Shown here: piece by piece, positions 24,274 to 36,117 of the stretch
How the letters are laid out: each line of letters begins with the position of its first letter
How positions within the stretch are numbered: position 1 is the stretch's first letter
NCBI GenBank assembly: GCA_013180625.2
Contig: SNVD02015884.1
Location: 496,001-560,000, forward strand
Length of the DNA stretch: 64,000 bases
Direction of reading: 5' to 3'
Source of the DNA: Boswellia sacra
Taxonomy: Eukaryota; Streptophyta; Magnoliopsida; Sapindales; Burseraceae
The notes under the pieces: generated by a model
Told to the model about the DNA's origin: nothing
The model's input: the letters and a program-made list of their open reading frames with translations, nothing else
Databases searched by the model: none
Position numbers and translations under genes: made by a program

Positions 24274-24943
24274 ACCGTAAGTGCTGCATACCAGCAGAAC
24301 ATCCAAATAAGATGCACTGATCAATCAAGTACATTGATAGCTGCCACTGATATCTGGTGAATCCAAAGTTTTCGGTAAAGATGACTTGTAAGTCATCTGA
24401 TGATCTGCTTGTTACTCATCATTCACCATATTTATTGTTGTAATGCCTTGTTTTAACAGGCTGCGGAAACTTTATGATTGTATTGCTAACTGTTATTCCT
24501 TATCAGGATAGAGTACTAGCATTTTATATTGGTATCCTGTAAAATCATTAACAATTTTGAGGCGATTATTCTTTTTGTTGGGAGATCGCAAAGTAATAAT
24601 ACATCCCATCTCAAACTCCTCGAGGTTTTTTCTTGTCCAACTCTTTTATGTAGAGTCATACCAAAGCAGTGCAAATAAGATAATTACCTTTGTTGACACA
24701 AAGCAGACATGCAGCTATGGCCCCAACTATACATCTAAGTTATATCTTAATCTTCAGAAAATAGTAATCTGAAGGTACTCTACTACACATATTTATATGT
24801 CAAGGACGATAAAACATTTTAATTAATTGCCTCAGCAACTTCTAGAACACAAAAATACGGTTTTATTGTACTGAAACATATTGATGCTCCATGTTTATCT
24901 CCAACAAGCACAAGTGGCGGGGCTTGGATGCTCTCAAGAAATG
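24274..24943. other. 3' region of IF3 and tail-to-tail spacer with pseudogene A
   Basis: This 0.67 kb lies between two convergent genes. The first 250-300 bases are the likely IF3 3' untranslated region. The remainder is AT-rich and could include the old 3' end of the A copy. No further feature is seen. Confidence 0.5.
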
Positions 24944-27377
24944 CTAATTAAAGCTTCCCAAAATCAAAATAGCCCCCTTAGTCAACAAACCTGCAAGAAA
25001 GGCAGACAAGATATCTCTCAAAAAGTTCATTATCTTCCCTTCACTTTGTTGTATAGAAACAATCACATAAGCTATGGTGATAAGCTCAATGCTTCTCCAT
25101 CTTCTCTCCTTGGCAAATTTTTCCAATCCCCTTTCAATCAACTCAAATTCATCCTTGTCTACACCTGCAGTTTTTTCGTTTGTATTCAATGCTTCAGCTA
25201 AACACCTGGCTAAGACAACACCATCTTCCAAGCTGCACACCCACTTGGACAATGTCAGGTATCATTGCATGGACTGCATCTCCTGCTACACAGACATTGC
25301 CCTTGCTGACATTTCCCCACAGAACCTCCCATGGATGTCTGTATCTTAGTGGTGAGCATGTAATGCTATCTGATGGAGTGTGCTCCAAAACTGCCTCGAC
25401 TCGATCAGATAAGTCCTGACACTTGCTCAACACAAACTGCTTCATCTTAGCTGGATTATCCTCAAGCTCTTTATCTACAAGTAATGGAAATTCTTTTTAT
25501 AAAGAACAGCATTGAGAATGAAAATTTGTAGTAAACAGAATGTACCATATATGATTAGGCGTGCAATTCAAATATAGAGCCAGCATGAAGCCTAGACCAA
25601 AGATGGGATAATAGGTGTTTCATAACAGGTGCTAAATACAAGTTACGAAGTACAGTGCGCTATATATGTACTAAATATTCATTTATGGGTTCAACGTTAA
25701 AGGTCTATGCATCACCTTGGCTAAAGGGTCTCCAAATAAAAAACCAATAAACAGTCTGATCATCACAAGGGAGGAAACCGGATCAAATGCCTTTCCCAAA
25801 GAACTGGGAGACTTTGGTCTCAAAGCCATGACTGCCCTTGAAATCTGCATATCCTCTTATGGAAGATCTTCCTACAGAAGCTGGTTTCTTGAAGCCGAGC
25901 CATTTTGCTACCACTGAGTTCACCCCATCACACCCAAGCAAAACATTGCACATATTCAAAAAAAAAAAAAAAACAACATTGTTAGAACTTTGAGAATGGA
26001 CAAAAAGGTATTATACAAACACAGATATAATGAAACTTAATTATTCAACACCTTAATCACCACATCAACGTGAATGTCTGTTACTTGGCATGAATTGATC
26101 ATATGCATCATATAATAAGCGAATAGTCACCTAACTGTACTGTAAAAACTTGAATAATATTTGGATATAGGCTTTAACTGCTTTTTTACCTTGGTCTTGA
26201 GGATGGTTCCATCAGCTATATGCACCAGCTTAAAGTAGCACCTTTGAGAAGTACCTGATGGTGCCCCCTGGGAGTCCCTATTCAGGTGCTTCTAACAACA
26301 GCCTCCTTCTCACACATCGAGTTTCATTTTCTCCACTACATCACAGACACCACAGCATTAAGATTCTCCTAAGCCTTATATTATATATGCAGTATCTTTT
26401 AGCAACCCCCCAAAAAAAAAAAATCCATTTAATCTTTTGCATGATTAATTTGCCAGGCGAATATAAGATATTGAAATGAAGATGAATCAGGCCATCACCA
26501 TGGCATTCTGTCAATGTAACAACTTACTATTTTCCTTTGGTCCTCAATGAACTCTCAGAACAGGGTTTGCCTGATACGGTGGAGGTGACTATAACCCTGC
26601 AATATCGGATCTCTTCTGATTAGTTTCATGCAAACAAATTTGCATATCAGTAAAAATTTAATGGTTTCAACTCTGAATATTTGTTAGCTAAAAAATTTTG
26701 CAGAAAGTTGATGAATATCCCTTATTTTCATCTGGGCAGCCTTAATATATATCCTAAAGACACATGTCAATATCTTGAAGATTGCATAATTCTTTTTCGA
26801 GATTATATCTGGTGATTGAAAATTTTTGGAAACAATAATCATTGAATGCCTTGCTAAATGATTTTTATAATGAAATTACACTGTTTTTGAGGAAAAAAAA
26901 AGTCTTCAAGGTGTTAAACTCTTTTCATTTTTTATCAATTTAAAGTTTTTGTATAAGCACAAGTTTATCAATCACTGTAGTGCATAGACCATTCCAAGGT
27001 AGGCAGGCAGGGACACTTGAACAATATCTACAGAACCAATGACTGAGTAGAGTGTACCCTTGAAGCAGTTGATGTTGCTGGCGAAGTGAGCACCGACTCA
27101 ACCGATGCCAACAGCATCCAGGGCCCTCCATGCATTACTCCAGGCTACAAGTGCAAATCCTGTGGTCCTCAAACAATCTGATGATTCCAATACTAAGCTT
27201 CTGATTCCAAGTCTGCAAGTAAATAATTCAAAATTACTAGTAAAATGTACATGTTTACATCACATGTACATGCACAAAGTATACATAAAAGTTGATTAAT
27301 ATACTGTGAAGTCCCAAAGATGTTCTGAGGCCTGCAATTCGAGCTCCAACAATTACAATATCTTCAACTACTTCCAT
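24944..27377 (-). pseudogene. FAD monooxygenase pseudogene A (C-type)
   Basis: A broken member of the plant MO1/CTF2-like FAD monooxygenase family, with all exons still traceable in order. Exon 1 starts at 27377 (MEVVEDIVIVGARIAGL): the second Gly of the FAD-binding GxGxxG motif is Arg, and the exon-end G before the donor near 27306 is gone. Exon 2 (about 27210-27040) has extra bases that give a stop after GIG. Exon 3 (about 26340-26190) lost roughly 20 bases around VVSIEESG. Exon 4 (about 25955-25720) has a CGA-to-TGA stop at 25785-25783. Exon 5 (25475-24944) shifts frame near 25245, in the GQGGC segment after the GD motif, and again just before the C-terminus. Its coding sequence, intron 2 and upstream flank match genes C and E rather than B. 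Confidence 0.9.
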
Positions 27378-27399
27378 GATGATATCTTTGGCTTTACAT

Positions 27400-30040
27400 T
27401 ACTTTCCTTCATAAGTAAATGAACTGAGGCAAACAAGTTCTCAATGGAATTGATGGGCATTGAACACTATATATGAGCAAGATAAGAGGGCATTTATCAA
27501 GATTTTGTTAAACTCAACGGCATAGTTATGGAAATTAAATAATTAAAAGCAAAAAGAATAGGTTTGACAAAAGGGTAATTTTTTGTGAAGAAAGCAATAC
27601 GCCTGCTCTAATGTAAGATCTGTTACAGTTACCATGCAAAAGGGAGCAGATAATAAGGCAATAAATTTTAAAACTGAACAGCAGAGTGATAAATCAAATT
27701 TTGACAGAAGGGTAGTTTTCTATGATGAAAGCTATACGTATGCCCTTACATACCAGTTACCATATATGCAAACGAAGAGTGGAGACTGTCAAACCATTTT
27801 TTTCTTTTTTCAATTTTGAACACTAGTGAAGATCTAGAAATGCAACTCGGAGACATATAGGAGAAAATCTAGCTACGAATATTTGTGTACTAACTCATTG
27901 CATTGATACAGCACATCTATACAACTATACATGGGAGGATCCCGGAACTTTTTCAAGACCAGACTGCATTTAACTAAGAGAACCTTGATGTACTAAAATT
28001 TTATTAAAAAGAAATTTAAATTTAACAACTAGATTTAGGGAAATAATGAATCTTACCCTCAAAATGCATGTTCTATACAAAAACAAAAACAAATTAAAAC
28101 AACAGTAGTACACCAAAAATAGTCTTCCTTGACGTATTTGATTGATTGTTTAACATTCAAACCTACAATATGTAATTACGAGACAACGATGTAATCTCAA
28201 AGCATGTTATACTTCAAAAAGAAAACTAAATACATGATTCCCACCAATTATTTATCCAAATTAATATTTTCCATATTAGATTATAAAAGTCCACTTCATA
28301 AATATGTTTTGTTAATTTATTGTCTACTTGTCCTACTACTAAGGTAATTCGAATTATTGCCAATTGGAAACACTCTTCTTAAAATTAAGCTAAATCGAGT
28401 CACTGTCTTTGAAATAACAGGCCAATCAATTTGGCCTCATCTTGTCTTTGATTATCAAAGCATTCAGGTTTTTAGAAGCCAAGCATAGGTGGAAAACTCA
28501 TAAGCCAAGCATTCAATTTGGAGTAGCTAAGATGATAAAATTAAATTTGAAAACTCGTAAAGTTTATCTCTAAAACAAAATATAAATCTTAAAATAAGTA
28601 CATAAAATATAATAATTACTTTAAGTCTTAACTATTATGAGCTTGTTTTTTTACGGGAGAGCCAAAAGTCAACTTTTCAAGAGCATGAAGGCTTGGTTCA
28701 ATCCACAAGAATTGTGGTCTCGGGCAAAACAATGAAAATTAGAAGAAACTGGTAAATTGGCTTTTGACGAACCATAAAATATAAGATTCATATTTTAGTA
28801 AAGGGGTATTTCTACAATAACGTAACAATATAGGAGTGCTTTCTACAATAACGTAACAATCTCAAACTCATTTGAGAGTTTCTTTGGTCCGACTTGTTTT
28901 AGTGTCATATATATTATTAAGTGATCATTGAATTTTGATTCGATTAGTATTAGATATAAAATACAAAAACTGATTATATTTTTCAAACCTCATGTTATTG
29001 TAGTTGTTGGTCAAAGTTCATTTTGATGTTAATGATAGCATAGCAGTGCAAAAAAATAAGATAATTGCATCTGTTGACACAAAGATGACAATGCTTACAT
29101 GCCAAGGACAATGCTTTTACAAAATCGACCAATAATTTGTGAAGAGTATTGTATGGCAATCGGTATCCACAGATTTTACCATATGTGGAATCTTCACAAT
29201 TTACCAAACAAAATGAACATGGCTTTATGCAGCATATCAAGCATTCTGTCATAAGACACATGCCTTAACAGATGTCTAATGTCTTTAAATTAGAGATGTA
29301 ATTACTTGATACATGGAGGACTGCTTGTGCAAGTTTCAATTTGTCCAAAGGGGTGGCAGAAGCACACTGCGCAGCTTTCATTACCCTTTCACTCCCCATA
29401 CCTGTGTTCTCACAGTCTCACTATCTATTGTTATTTACATAACAATATCATACATCAAATAATCATAAAAACTTTATTAGGTTTATAGTAGTTGATTGAA
29501 GCACTTGGCGCTCCAAGTGTTTTGGAACAAGATTATTTCTTTTAAAGAAAGCTTTAAAACACACCATCTTGACCATGAATCCAAATTTTGATTGGACTTT
29601 CAAATATTAGTGGTAGGAATAGGGTAATAGAGAAGTGAAAATGAAATGAATGTAGAAAAAGGAAGAAGTGTTATAATTTATGTTTATATTTCCACCCTGT
29701 TCTATTTTCTATTCTTGTAGATTTCTTGGCCCTACTAATTGTAAACTTACCTTCAATCCATGTCTCTTTTAACTGATTTTGAAGAGGTTTAGTGCATCAA
29801 TTATAGAGAGGAGAAAGAAAAACTTGTATAAAATTCATTTTTTAATTACCCAGAACAGTTTATTCAAATAGAAGTAAGATGTTACATAACAATTCTAGAC
29901 TAATTTGTGGTTGAGTCTTTGATTAAGTTGAATACTTTCAAATTCAACATCACTTGTATTTTGCTGTGGAGATTGGTGAATGATTTAACAAGGAGAATTG
30001 GTTTTTTTTTTAATTTTTTTTTCTCCTGACAGTGAATATA
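27400..30040. other. Spacer between monooxygenase copies A and B
   Basis: No gene is seen. Read on the minus strand, parts match the spacer downstream of pseudogene D: for example the 29790-29700 segment (with GGGCCAAGAAATC) corresponds to 50070-50150. This supports an inverted duplication of the whole A-B block. The rest is AT-rich. Confidence 0.55.
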
Positions 30041-30050
30041 GTGGCTGCAT

Positions 30051-32500
30051 TCAAGAAATGCTGAGCTTCCCACAATCAAAATCAGACATTTTGATCACCA
30101 TTCTCCCCAGAAATGTAGCCAAAATTATATCTCTCAAGAAGCTCATTATCGTGCCATCACCTTGCTGTATAGAACCGACCACGTATGATAAGCTGATTAG
30201 CTCAAAGCTTCTCCATCGCCTCTCTTGGCCAAATTTTTTCAGCCCCATTTCAATCCTCTTAAATTCCTCCATGTCTTCACAAGCTCTCGCTTTAGTCTCA
30301 CCTGCTGGTTTTGCAGTTAAGGCTTTAACAATGCAACTGGCTAAGACAACCCCATCTTCCAAGGCTGCACACCCGCCTTGGCCGATGTCCGGTGTCATAG
30401 GATGGAGTGCGTCACCAGCTACACACACATTTCCCTTGCTGATATTTCCCCATAGCAACTCCCATGGGTGTCTGTGCCTTAGTGGTGATGCTAAGATACT
30501 ATCTAGTGAAGTGTTTTCTATGATACCCTTCACTTTCTCAGGTAAATCATAACACTTGCTTAACACAAACTGCTTCATCTTTGCTGGATCATCCTCTAGC
30601 TCTTTATCTACAAGTAAAATTTTATCAAAACAACCAAGTGAGAATTGAAAAACTCAGTAGAACAAATATTGTATACAATAATGTTGTTGGGCTCAAAGTA
30701 GACAATATCATACAATGCGGTGCGGAAATGAATCGTTACAAACGTATATAAACTAGCTATATACTAGTTGAGTTAAACAGGTTGAGAGGGAGGGATCAGT
30801 ACCTTGGCCGGAGGGTCTCCAATTGAAAAACCAATAGAAAGTCTGATCATCACAGGGGAGGAAACCAGATCGAAAGCCTTTCTCCATGAACATCAGGAAT
30901 TTTGGCTCAAAGCCATGGCTATCCTTGAAGTCTGCAAAGCCCCTTATGTCAGATCTTCCTACAAAAACTGGCTTCTTGAAGCCAAGCCATTTTGCCACCA
31001 CCGAGTTTATTCCATCGCACCCAACCAACACCTTTCATTCACAGAGTGAAAAAATTTCACCAACTAGACTAAAGAGAATTCCGTTTAAACATAGACAAAA
31101 GGCTTATGAAACTTGAAATTTGATATCAAAATGCACCCATTACAAGGTAGTCTACAATCCAACTGTCGCCAAACCGCACCATTGAATAGCTTGAATATTT
31201 GAAAAATATAAAATTCAGCTTTCCTTCACCTTGGTCTTGAGTGTACTTCCATCAGCTAGATGCACCAGCTTGAAGTATCCTGATTCCTCTATCGAAACCA
31301 CCTTTGAGGAGTACCTAATAGTGCCACTTGGAACCTCCTTTTCAAGTGCTTCCAAAAGCAACTTCCTTTTTACACATCGAACTTCATGGTCTACACTAAA
31401 CATCACAGACCAGATTATTATTAGTCATCCACAAATCAAAAGGATTTTAGTCAAACATAAGCCAATCGTATTCTGCTTAATTTGGCATGCTTGAATGAGA
31501 TGAAATGAAATGAGGAGTCAGACACAAGTAAACGAAATTGCTCACTGTTTTCCTTTGCTCATCAGTGATGTTTCAAAAGAAGGCTTTCCTGATGTGGAGG
31601 CAAACACTATCCTGCATTGGATTTCTTCAGGTCAGTTTCAGGTAAACAATATCATGCATTGAACCCGTAAGCATTGCTACTTAATGTTGCCGGTAAAAAT
31701 TTGTTATTTTGAAGCAATATTAGTCATTTAACGGTGTCTATCCCAGTAGGGAACTCCCTCCTTTTTTTTTTTTTCCCACTATTACCAGTCAGTAGAAAAT
31801 ATTGACATATGAGTAAGCAAATCAGCTATATAAATTATGGATTTTGCTATGGTTGTAATATCCTACATTGCTTAGTAAGGATATGTGGCTTAAAAAGGAT
31901 ACATGAAGTGGGTTAAACACATGTAAGCTCCTTAAGTTTCAAGCATCAAAGGCTTTTTGGGTGATAAAGTTGGAAAACAAAATCGTGTCGGACTCGTCAG
32001 ACTGTATTCTCAAAGGGAACAATATTAACTGTGGTAAAAAAAAATATAATTATAAAATGTTAGTGGCAAATTTTTATAATTTTTTATAAATTATATATAT
32101 ATTTACAAATTTTATATAAATATTAAAGTACTAACAATTTATTGGTATTTGGTACAATTAAGTAGAATAATCCATGAATTACCCCTGGAGCTGTTCATGT
32201 TGTTGGCGAAGTGAGTGACCAATACCAAGAGCATCTAACGCCCTCCAAGCATTACTTCTTGTTGTGATTGCAAAACCAGTGGCCCTCAAACTCTCTGATG
32301 CTTCCAATACTAGACTTCTGATTCCCAGCCTGCAGGCAGCAGTGACAGTAGTCAAGTATAGTTACAGAGACTATACGTGTACATACATGCACGAGACAAC
32401 TCCATGTTCAATCAGTTGGCTGGTACCTGTGGAGTCCTAAAGATGTTGCTAGGCCAGCAATTCCAGCTCCCACAATCACAATCTCTTCAGCTCCTTCCAT
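30051..32500 (-). CDS. FAD-dependent monooxygenase B (MO1/CTF2-like), 412 aa, intact
   Basis: Flavoprotein hydroxylase of the zeaxanthin-epoxidase/salicylate-hydroxylase-like family; the substrate is unknown. Six in-phase exons: 32500-32427, 32329-32183, 31611-31546, 31395-31230, 31031-30803 and 30607-30051. Seen motifs: Rossmann GAGIAG at residues 11-16, the DG motif GCDG at 155-158, and the GD motif GDALHPMTP at 292-300 followed by [11 protein letters not shown]. No transmembrane segment or clear transit peptide is seen, so it is probably cytosolic. The downstream ATG at 32500 is chosen because it gives the usual [11 protein letters not shown] start; the frame is open further upstream to 32596. 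It ends KLSIS, as does pseudogene D. It is the only intact copy of the B/D type in the window. Confidence 0.9.
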
Positions 32501-32838
32501 GATTTCTTTGCTAATCAGAGTAGAAATTATGGCTGATTCGAGGATTCGTGGTTGACTTTTATTTTTTGGGTGGTGGATTTGGAATCGGTGGGCCACATTT
32601 TCTAAGACGGATGCGACACTTTACCATATCAATAATAAAAAGCCATCAATAGTTGGAGAGTGATGCCATTGGTTGATGTGGTCTATTGCAAGTCTGCAAC
32701 TGTTACTTTACAATTATAAGTCGTATTAATGTCTTGCTAAAAATCTTTATTTTTTTCTTATAACTCTATTTTCTTTTTTAATACCTCTAAGTAAATTGTG
32801 TATAAAGATTATTCAAGCATCTCCAAAGCTTATTTAAG

Positions 32839-33037
32839 AGTAATGCTAAACTTACAACATTTATACAAAATATATTCTATAACATGACGTGATAGCCTAC
32901 ATGGCCAAAATTCACTGGAGGACGAAAAAACAAAAATGAACGAGAAAAATTACATCTCCAATAGGATTTTGCCACTTAGACTATCACATCATGTTATAAA
33001 ATTTATATTGTATGAATATTTTAAGTCTAATATTATT
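32839..33037. mobile_element. MITE with long terminal inverted repeats
   Basis: The left arm (about 32839-32905) and the right arm (about 32973-33037) are inverted repeats of about 65 bases with scattered mismatches; the central pairing is ATAACATGACGTGATAG against the complement of CTATCACATCATGTTAT. The roughly 200-bp length, the AT-richness and the lack of coding capacity fit a MITE. A target duplication is not clear. Its right end is partly duplicated next to the LTR element (see findings). Confidence 0.75.
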
Positions 33038-33065
33038 GATTAAATTTATATTGTATGAATATTTT

Positions 33066-33300
33066 TGATGAGGAACGGGTTCCTCAAATTGAAAGAAATG
33101 GAGGGAGATGTAGACAGAGGAAAGAAGAGAAATAATAGAAAAAATTGAGAGAGAAGTAGAGTGAAATTGAGGGAGAAAAATAACTTTTTTACTAAAAGAT
33201 CAAAAATCATATTCAACAACTTAAGAAATAAAATAACTAAAGACACTTATTTATAGTGCTAACAATCATAACTTAACTAGAAAATAGAATCTATTAGGAA
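33066..33300 (-). repeat. LTR fragment 1 (3' part)
   Basis: Begins with TGATGAGGAACGGG, matching the 3' end of the complete LTR read in reverse, and extends about 230 bases before joining a short primer-binding-site leader at 33301-33340. The 5' half of the LTR is missing, so it is a truncated copy. Confidence 0.75.
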
Positions 33301-33340
33301 ATAGTATAAGAGGGGATCAAAACTACGCTCTGATACCAAT

Positions 33341-33578
33341 TGATGAAGAACGGGGTTCCTCAAATTAAAAGAAATGGAGGGAGATGTAGACAAAGGAAAT
33401 GAGAGAAATAATAGAAGAAATTGAGGGAGAAGTAGAGTGAAATCGAGGGAGAAAAATAATCTTTTTCCTAAAAGATCAAAAATCCATATTCAACAACCAA
33501 TGCCAACAATCACAATTTAACTAGGAAATAGAATCTATGAGAAAATAGAATCTAATTCCAACTAAACAACAAAATATT
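33341..33578 (-). repeat. LTR fragment 2 (3' part of the split 3' LTR)
   Basis: Begins TGATGAAGAACGGG directly after the ATTGGTATCAGAGC-type primer-binding site (33327-33340, minus sense). It continues to an ACTAAACAACAAAATATT phrase at 33578, which corresponds to the middle of the complete LTR. The missing first part of the same LTR is at 34723-34557, on the other side of the inverted segment. Confidence 0.7.
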
Positions 33579-33678
33579 AAAAAAAGTTACAGTCACTATT
33601 CACAAATGTGTACTGTTCACCCCGAAACCACTTTTCACCAAAGTTACTGTTCACCGTAGGTACTGTTCACCAAAGTTA

Positions 33679-34098
33679 TTGTTCACCGTGACCACCATTA
33701 TACTCTTCTTGTCGATATCTATAATGTGTCCTTTATTACAAACTTCAATACTCTCAATGATACAAACCTTAGAAAATAGGACAAACATTAGGATTGATGC
33801 TTTGGAAAATAGAATGGACGCCATGGACAATATGATAGTAGAAATATTAGCAACTATAAAAGCCTTACAAGCTTCCTTTCTCGCAAAACAATACTCTAAT
33901 TTGGAGTCATCTACCAAACATAGGAATCAAAGGATTTTTTATGCAACTCCTAAGAACCATGAGGATGAATGTGATGATTGTAGTGGAGATGATGAAGCAA
34001 GCGATATTGATCTTGAAGATGGGCATGAATCTAGAAGTGATATTGAGATCGAGGGCAAGATGAATTCTAATGATGATGTGGAGCGTACATGCATGTGA
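33679..34098 (+). pseudogene. Retroelement internal ORF, left arm copy
   Basis: A 139-codon frame rich in Leu, Ile and Met with a heptad-like middle (ENRMDAMDNMIVEILATIKA) and an acidic Asp/Glu/Ser C-terminal part. It lacks a zinc knuckle and other gag hallmarks that I can recognise. Continuing homology in another frame runs to about 34373 with a stop, so it appears broken relative to a longer original. Function unknown; a gag-like coiled-coil protein of a non-autonomous element is one possibility. Confidence 0.5.
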
Positions 34099-34756
34099 AG
34101 AATCTCATGAAATCATTCAACAAGTTGATTTCATAGGTTGTGATTCACATTTGGGTTCTTTTACTCATATCATTGGGTCAACGATGAAGTCTTCCATGGT
34201 GATTATTATTACTCTACCAAAATCGAAGGCCGCTGAAGCATCAGAAATTTTTCTATAACGTGTGCTTCCAATTTTGAATCGTTATGAAGTGAAGATGTGG
34301 ATTGACGACTTTCCAATGATCGTGCAAGACAAGACGTGGCATTTCCTTGTGTATTGGCAACTTCCTCCTTGACAAGTCACCAGGAGTCGAGTTCTTTCAA
34401 GCGGGGGAGAATTGATGTAGGACATGCTAGGAATGAATTAGGGATTTTAATTTTGATTTTATGGATTTTAATTAATTAGAGATTTTGACTTCCTAAATTT
34501 GGAGTAATCCTAATTTGAGTTATTTTCCTAATTAATAGTTTACTATCTTCGATAAAATAGTAAACTATTAACTAGGAAAATAACTCAAATTAGGATTACT
34601 CCAAATTTAGGAAGTCAAAATCCCTAATAATAGTCAAAATCCCTAATTAATTAAAATCCAAAAAATTAAAATTAAAATCCCTAAAATCAAAATTAAAATC
34701 CCTAATTTATTCTTACTACATCAATTCTCCCCTACTTGAAAGAACTTGACTCCTGG

Positions 34757-35535
34757 CTAGTTGTCAAGAAGAAATTGCCAATACACAAGGAAACACCACG
34801 TCTTGTCTTGCACGATCATTGAAAAGTCGTCAATCCACATCTTCACTTCATAACGATCCAAAATTGGAAGCACACGTGATAGAAAAATTACTGATGCTTC
34901 AGCGGCCTTCGATTTTGGTAGAGTAATAATACTCATCATGGAAGACTTCATCGTTGACCCAATGATAGGTATAAAAGAATCTAAATATGAATCACAACCT
35001 ATGAAATCAACTTGTTGAATGATTTCATAAGATTCTTCACATGTAGGCTCCACATTATCATTAGAATTTATCTTGCCCTCGATCTCAATATCCTTCTAGA
35101 TTCATGCCCATCTTCAATATCAATCTTGCTTGCATCATCATCTCCACCAGAATCATCACATTCATCATCATGGTTCTTAGGAGTTGCATAAAAAATCCAT
35201 TGATTCCTATGTTTGGTAGATGACTCCAAATTAGAGTCTTGTTTTGCGAGAAAGGAAGCTTGTAAGGCTTTTATTGTTGCTAATATTTCTACTATCATAT
35301 TGTCAATGGCGTCCATTCTATTTTCCAAAGCATCAATCCTAATGTTTGTCCTATTTTCTGAGGCTTGCATCATTGAGAGTATTGAAGTTTGTAATAAAGG
35401 ACACATTGTAGATATCGACATGAAGGGTATGATGGTGGTCGCGGTGAACAATAACTCTGGTGAACAGCACCTGCGGTGAACTGTAACTTCGGTGAAAAGT
35501 GGTTTCGGGGGGGGGGGGAGGGGGGAACAGTACAC
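34757..35535 (-). pseudogene. Retroelement internal ORF, right arm copy
   Basis: The inverted copy of the left-arm frame, present as two frames: 35535-35068 (155 codons, coiled-coil-like then acidic) and 35053-34757 (98 codons, containing IIQQVDFIGCDS and TLPKSKAAEAS). A small frame change near 35060-35100 separates them. The two parts probably formed one protein of about 250 aa in the ancestor. No polymerase or integrase motifs are seen. Confidence 0.5.
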
Positions 35536-35707
35536 GTTCGTGAATAGTGACTGTAACTTTTTTTTTTTTTTAATTGAATGGGTGATGGAAGATTAAATTG
35601 GGGTACAGTAAGTTAATGATGGTGGGAGGTTTAAGGTTTATGGATTGAACAAAAAATTAAAGGATAAATAGTATAAGAGGGGATTAAAACCACAGTCTGA
35701 TACCAAT

Positions 35708-36117
35708 TGATAAAGAACGGGTTCCTCAAATTAAAAGAAACAGAGGAAAGGGGATAAATAATAAAAGAAATTGAGGGAGAAGTAGAGTGAAATTGAGGGA
35801 GAAAAATAACCGTTTTACTAAAAGATCAAAAATCAATATTCAACAACCTAAGAAATAAAATAACTAAAGAAACTTATTTATAATGTCGACAATCATAACT
35901 TAATTAGGAAATAGAATCTAATTCCAACTAAACAAGAAAATATAAAAATTAAATCCTAAATAAAATAGTAAACTATTAACTAAGAAAATAACTCAAATTA
36001 GGATTACTCCCAATTTAGGAAGTCAAAATCCCTAATAATAGTTAAAATCCTTAATTAACTAAAATCCCTAAAATCAAAATTAAAATCCATAATTTATTCT
36101 TAACATATCCTACATCA
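35708..36117 (-). repeat. Complete 410-bp LTR
   Basis: Starts TGAT and ends ATCA, the short terminal inverted repeat expected of LTRs. It is followed on the minus strand by a two-base spacer and a primer-binding site for initiator Met-tRNA at 35705-35694. It is the only full-length LTR in the complex and serves as the reference for the fragments. Confidence 0.8.

Larger units (their letters stand above)
33579..35563. repeat. Long inverted repeat, arms of about 0.97-1.0 kb, 10-bp loop
   Basis: The left arm 33579-34546 and the right arm 34557-35563 are inverted copies of the element's internal region plus the LTR start, meeting at the loop CTTCGATAAA (34547-34556). Both arms carry the same frame, a polypurine tract at the LTR border (34398-34412 on plus, 34738-34724 on minus) and GTTCACC-rich leader sequence. 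The arms differ by scattered substitutions and small indels, including a G12-A-G6 run near 35507-35525 in the right arm only. A transcript across it could fold into a long hairpin. Confidence 0.85.
33066..36117 (-). mobile_element. Rearranged non-autonomous LTR retrotransposon complex
   Basis: The complex is built mainly from one minus-strand element. Its 5' LTR is complete (35708-36117). The internal part runs 35707-34724 and lacks protease, reverse transcriptase, RNase H and integrase. A polypurine tract is at 34738-34724. The 3' LTR starts at 34723 but is split: its first part ends at about 34557 and its remainder lies at about 33578-33341, with an inverted copy of the internal region and LTR start (33579-34546) in between. 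A further leader/LTR fragment lies at 33340-33066. Primer-binding sites complementary to initiator Met-tRNA (TGGTATCAGAGC read on minus) lie at 33338-33327 and, with one mismatch, at 35705-35694. Confidence 0.8.

Noticed and set aside
29998..30552. 184-codon plus-strand frame
   Set aside because: Antisense shadow of the last exon of monooxygenase B. The similar plus or minus frames opposite C, E and A (for example 52939-53415 and 58325-58801) are rejected for the same reason.
33610..33700. Repeated GTTCACC units as a possible CRISPR-like or regulatory array
   Set aside because: The units are short and irregularly spaced within the retroelement leader and occur again in the inverted arm; this is retroelement leader sequence in a plant genome.
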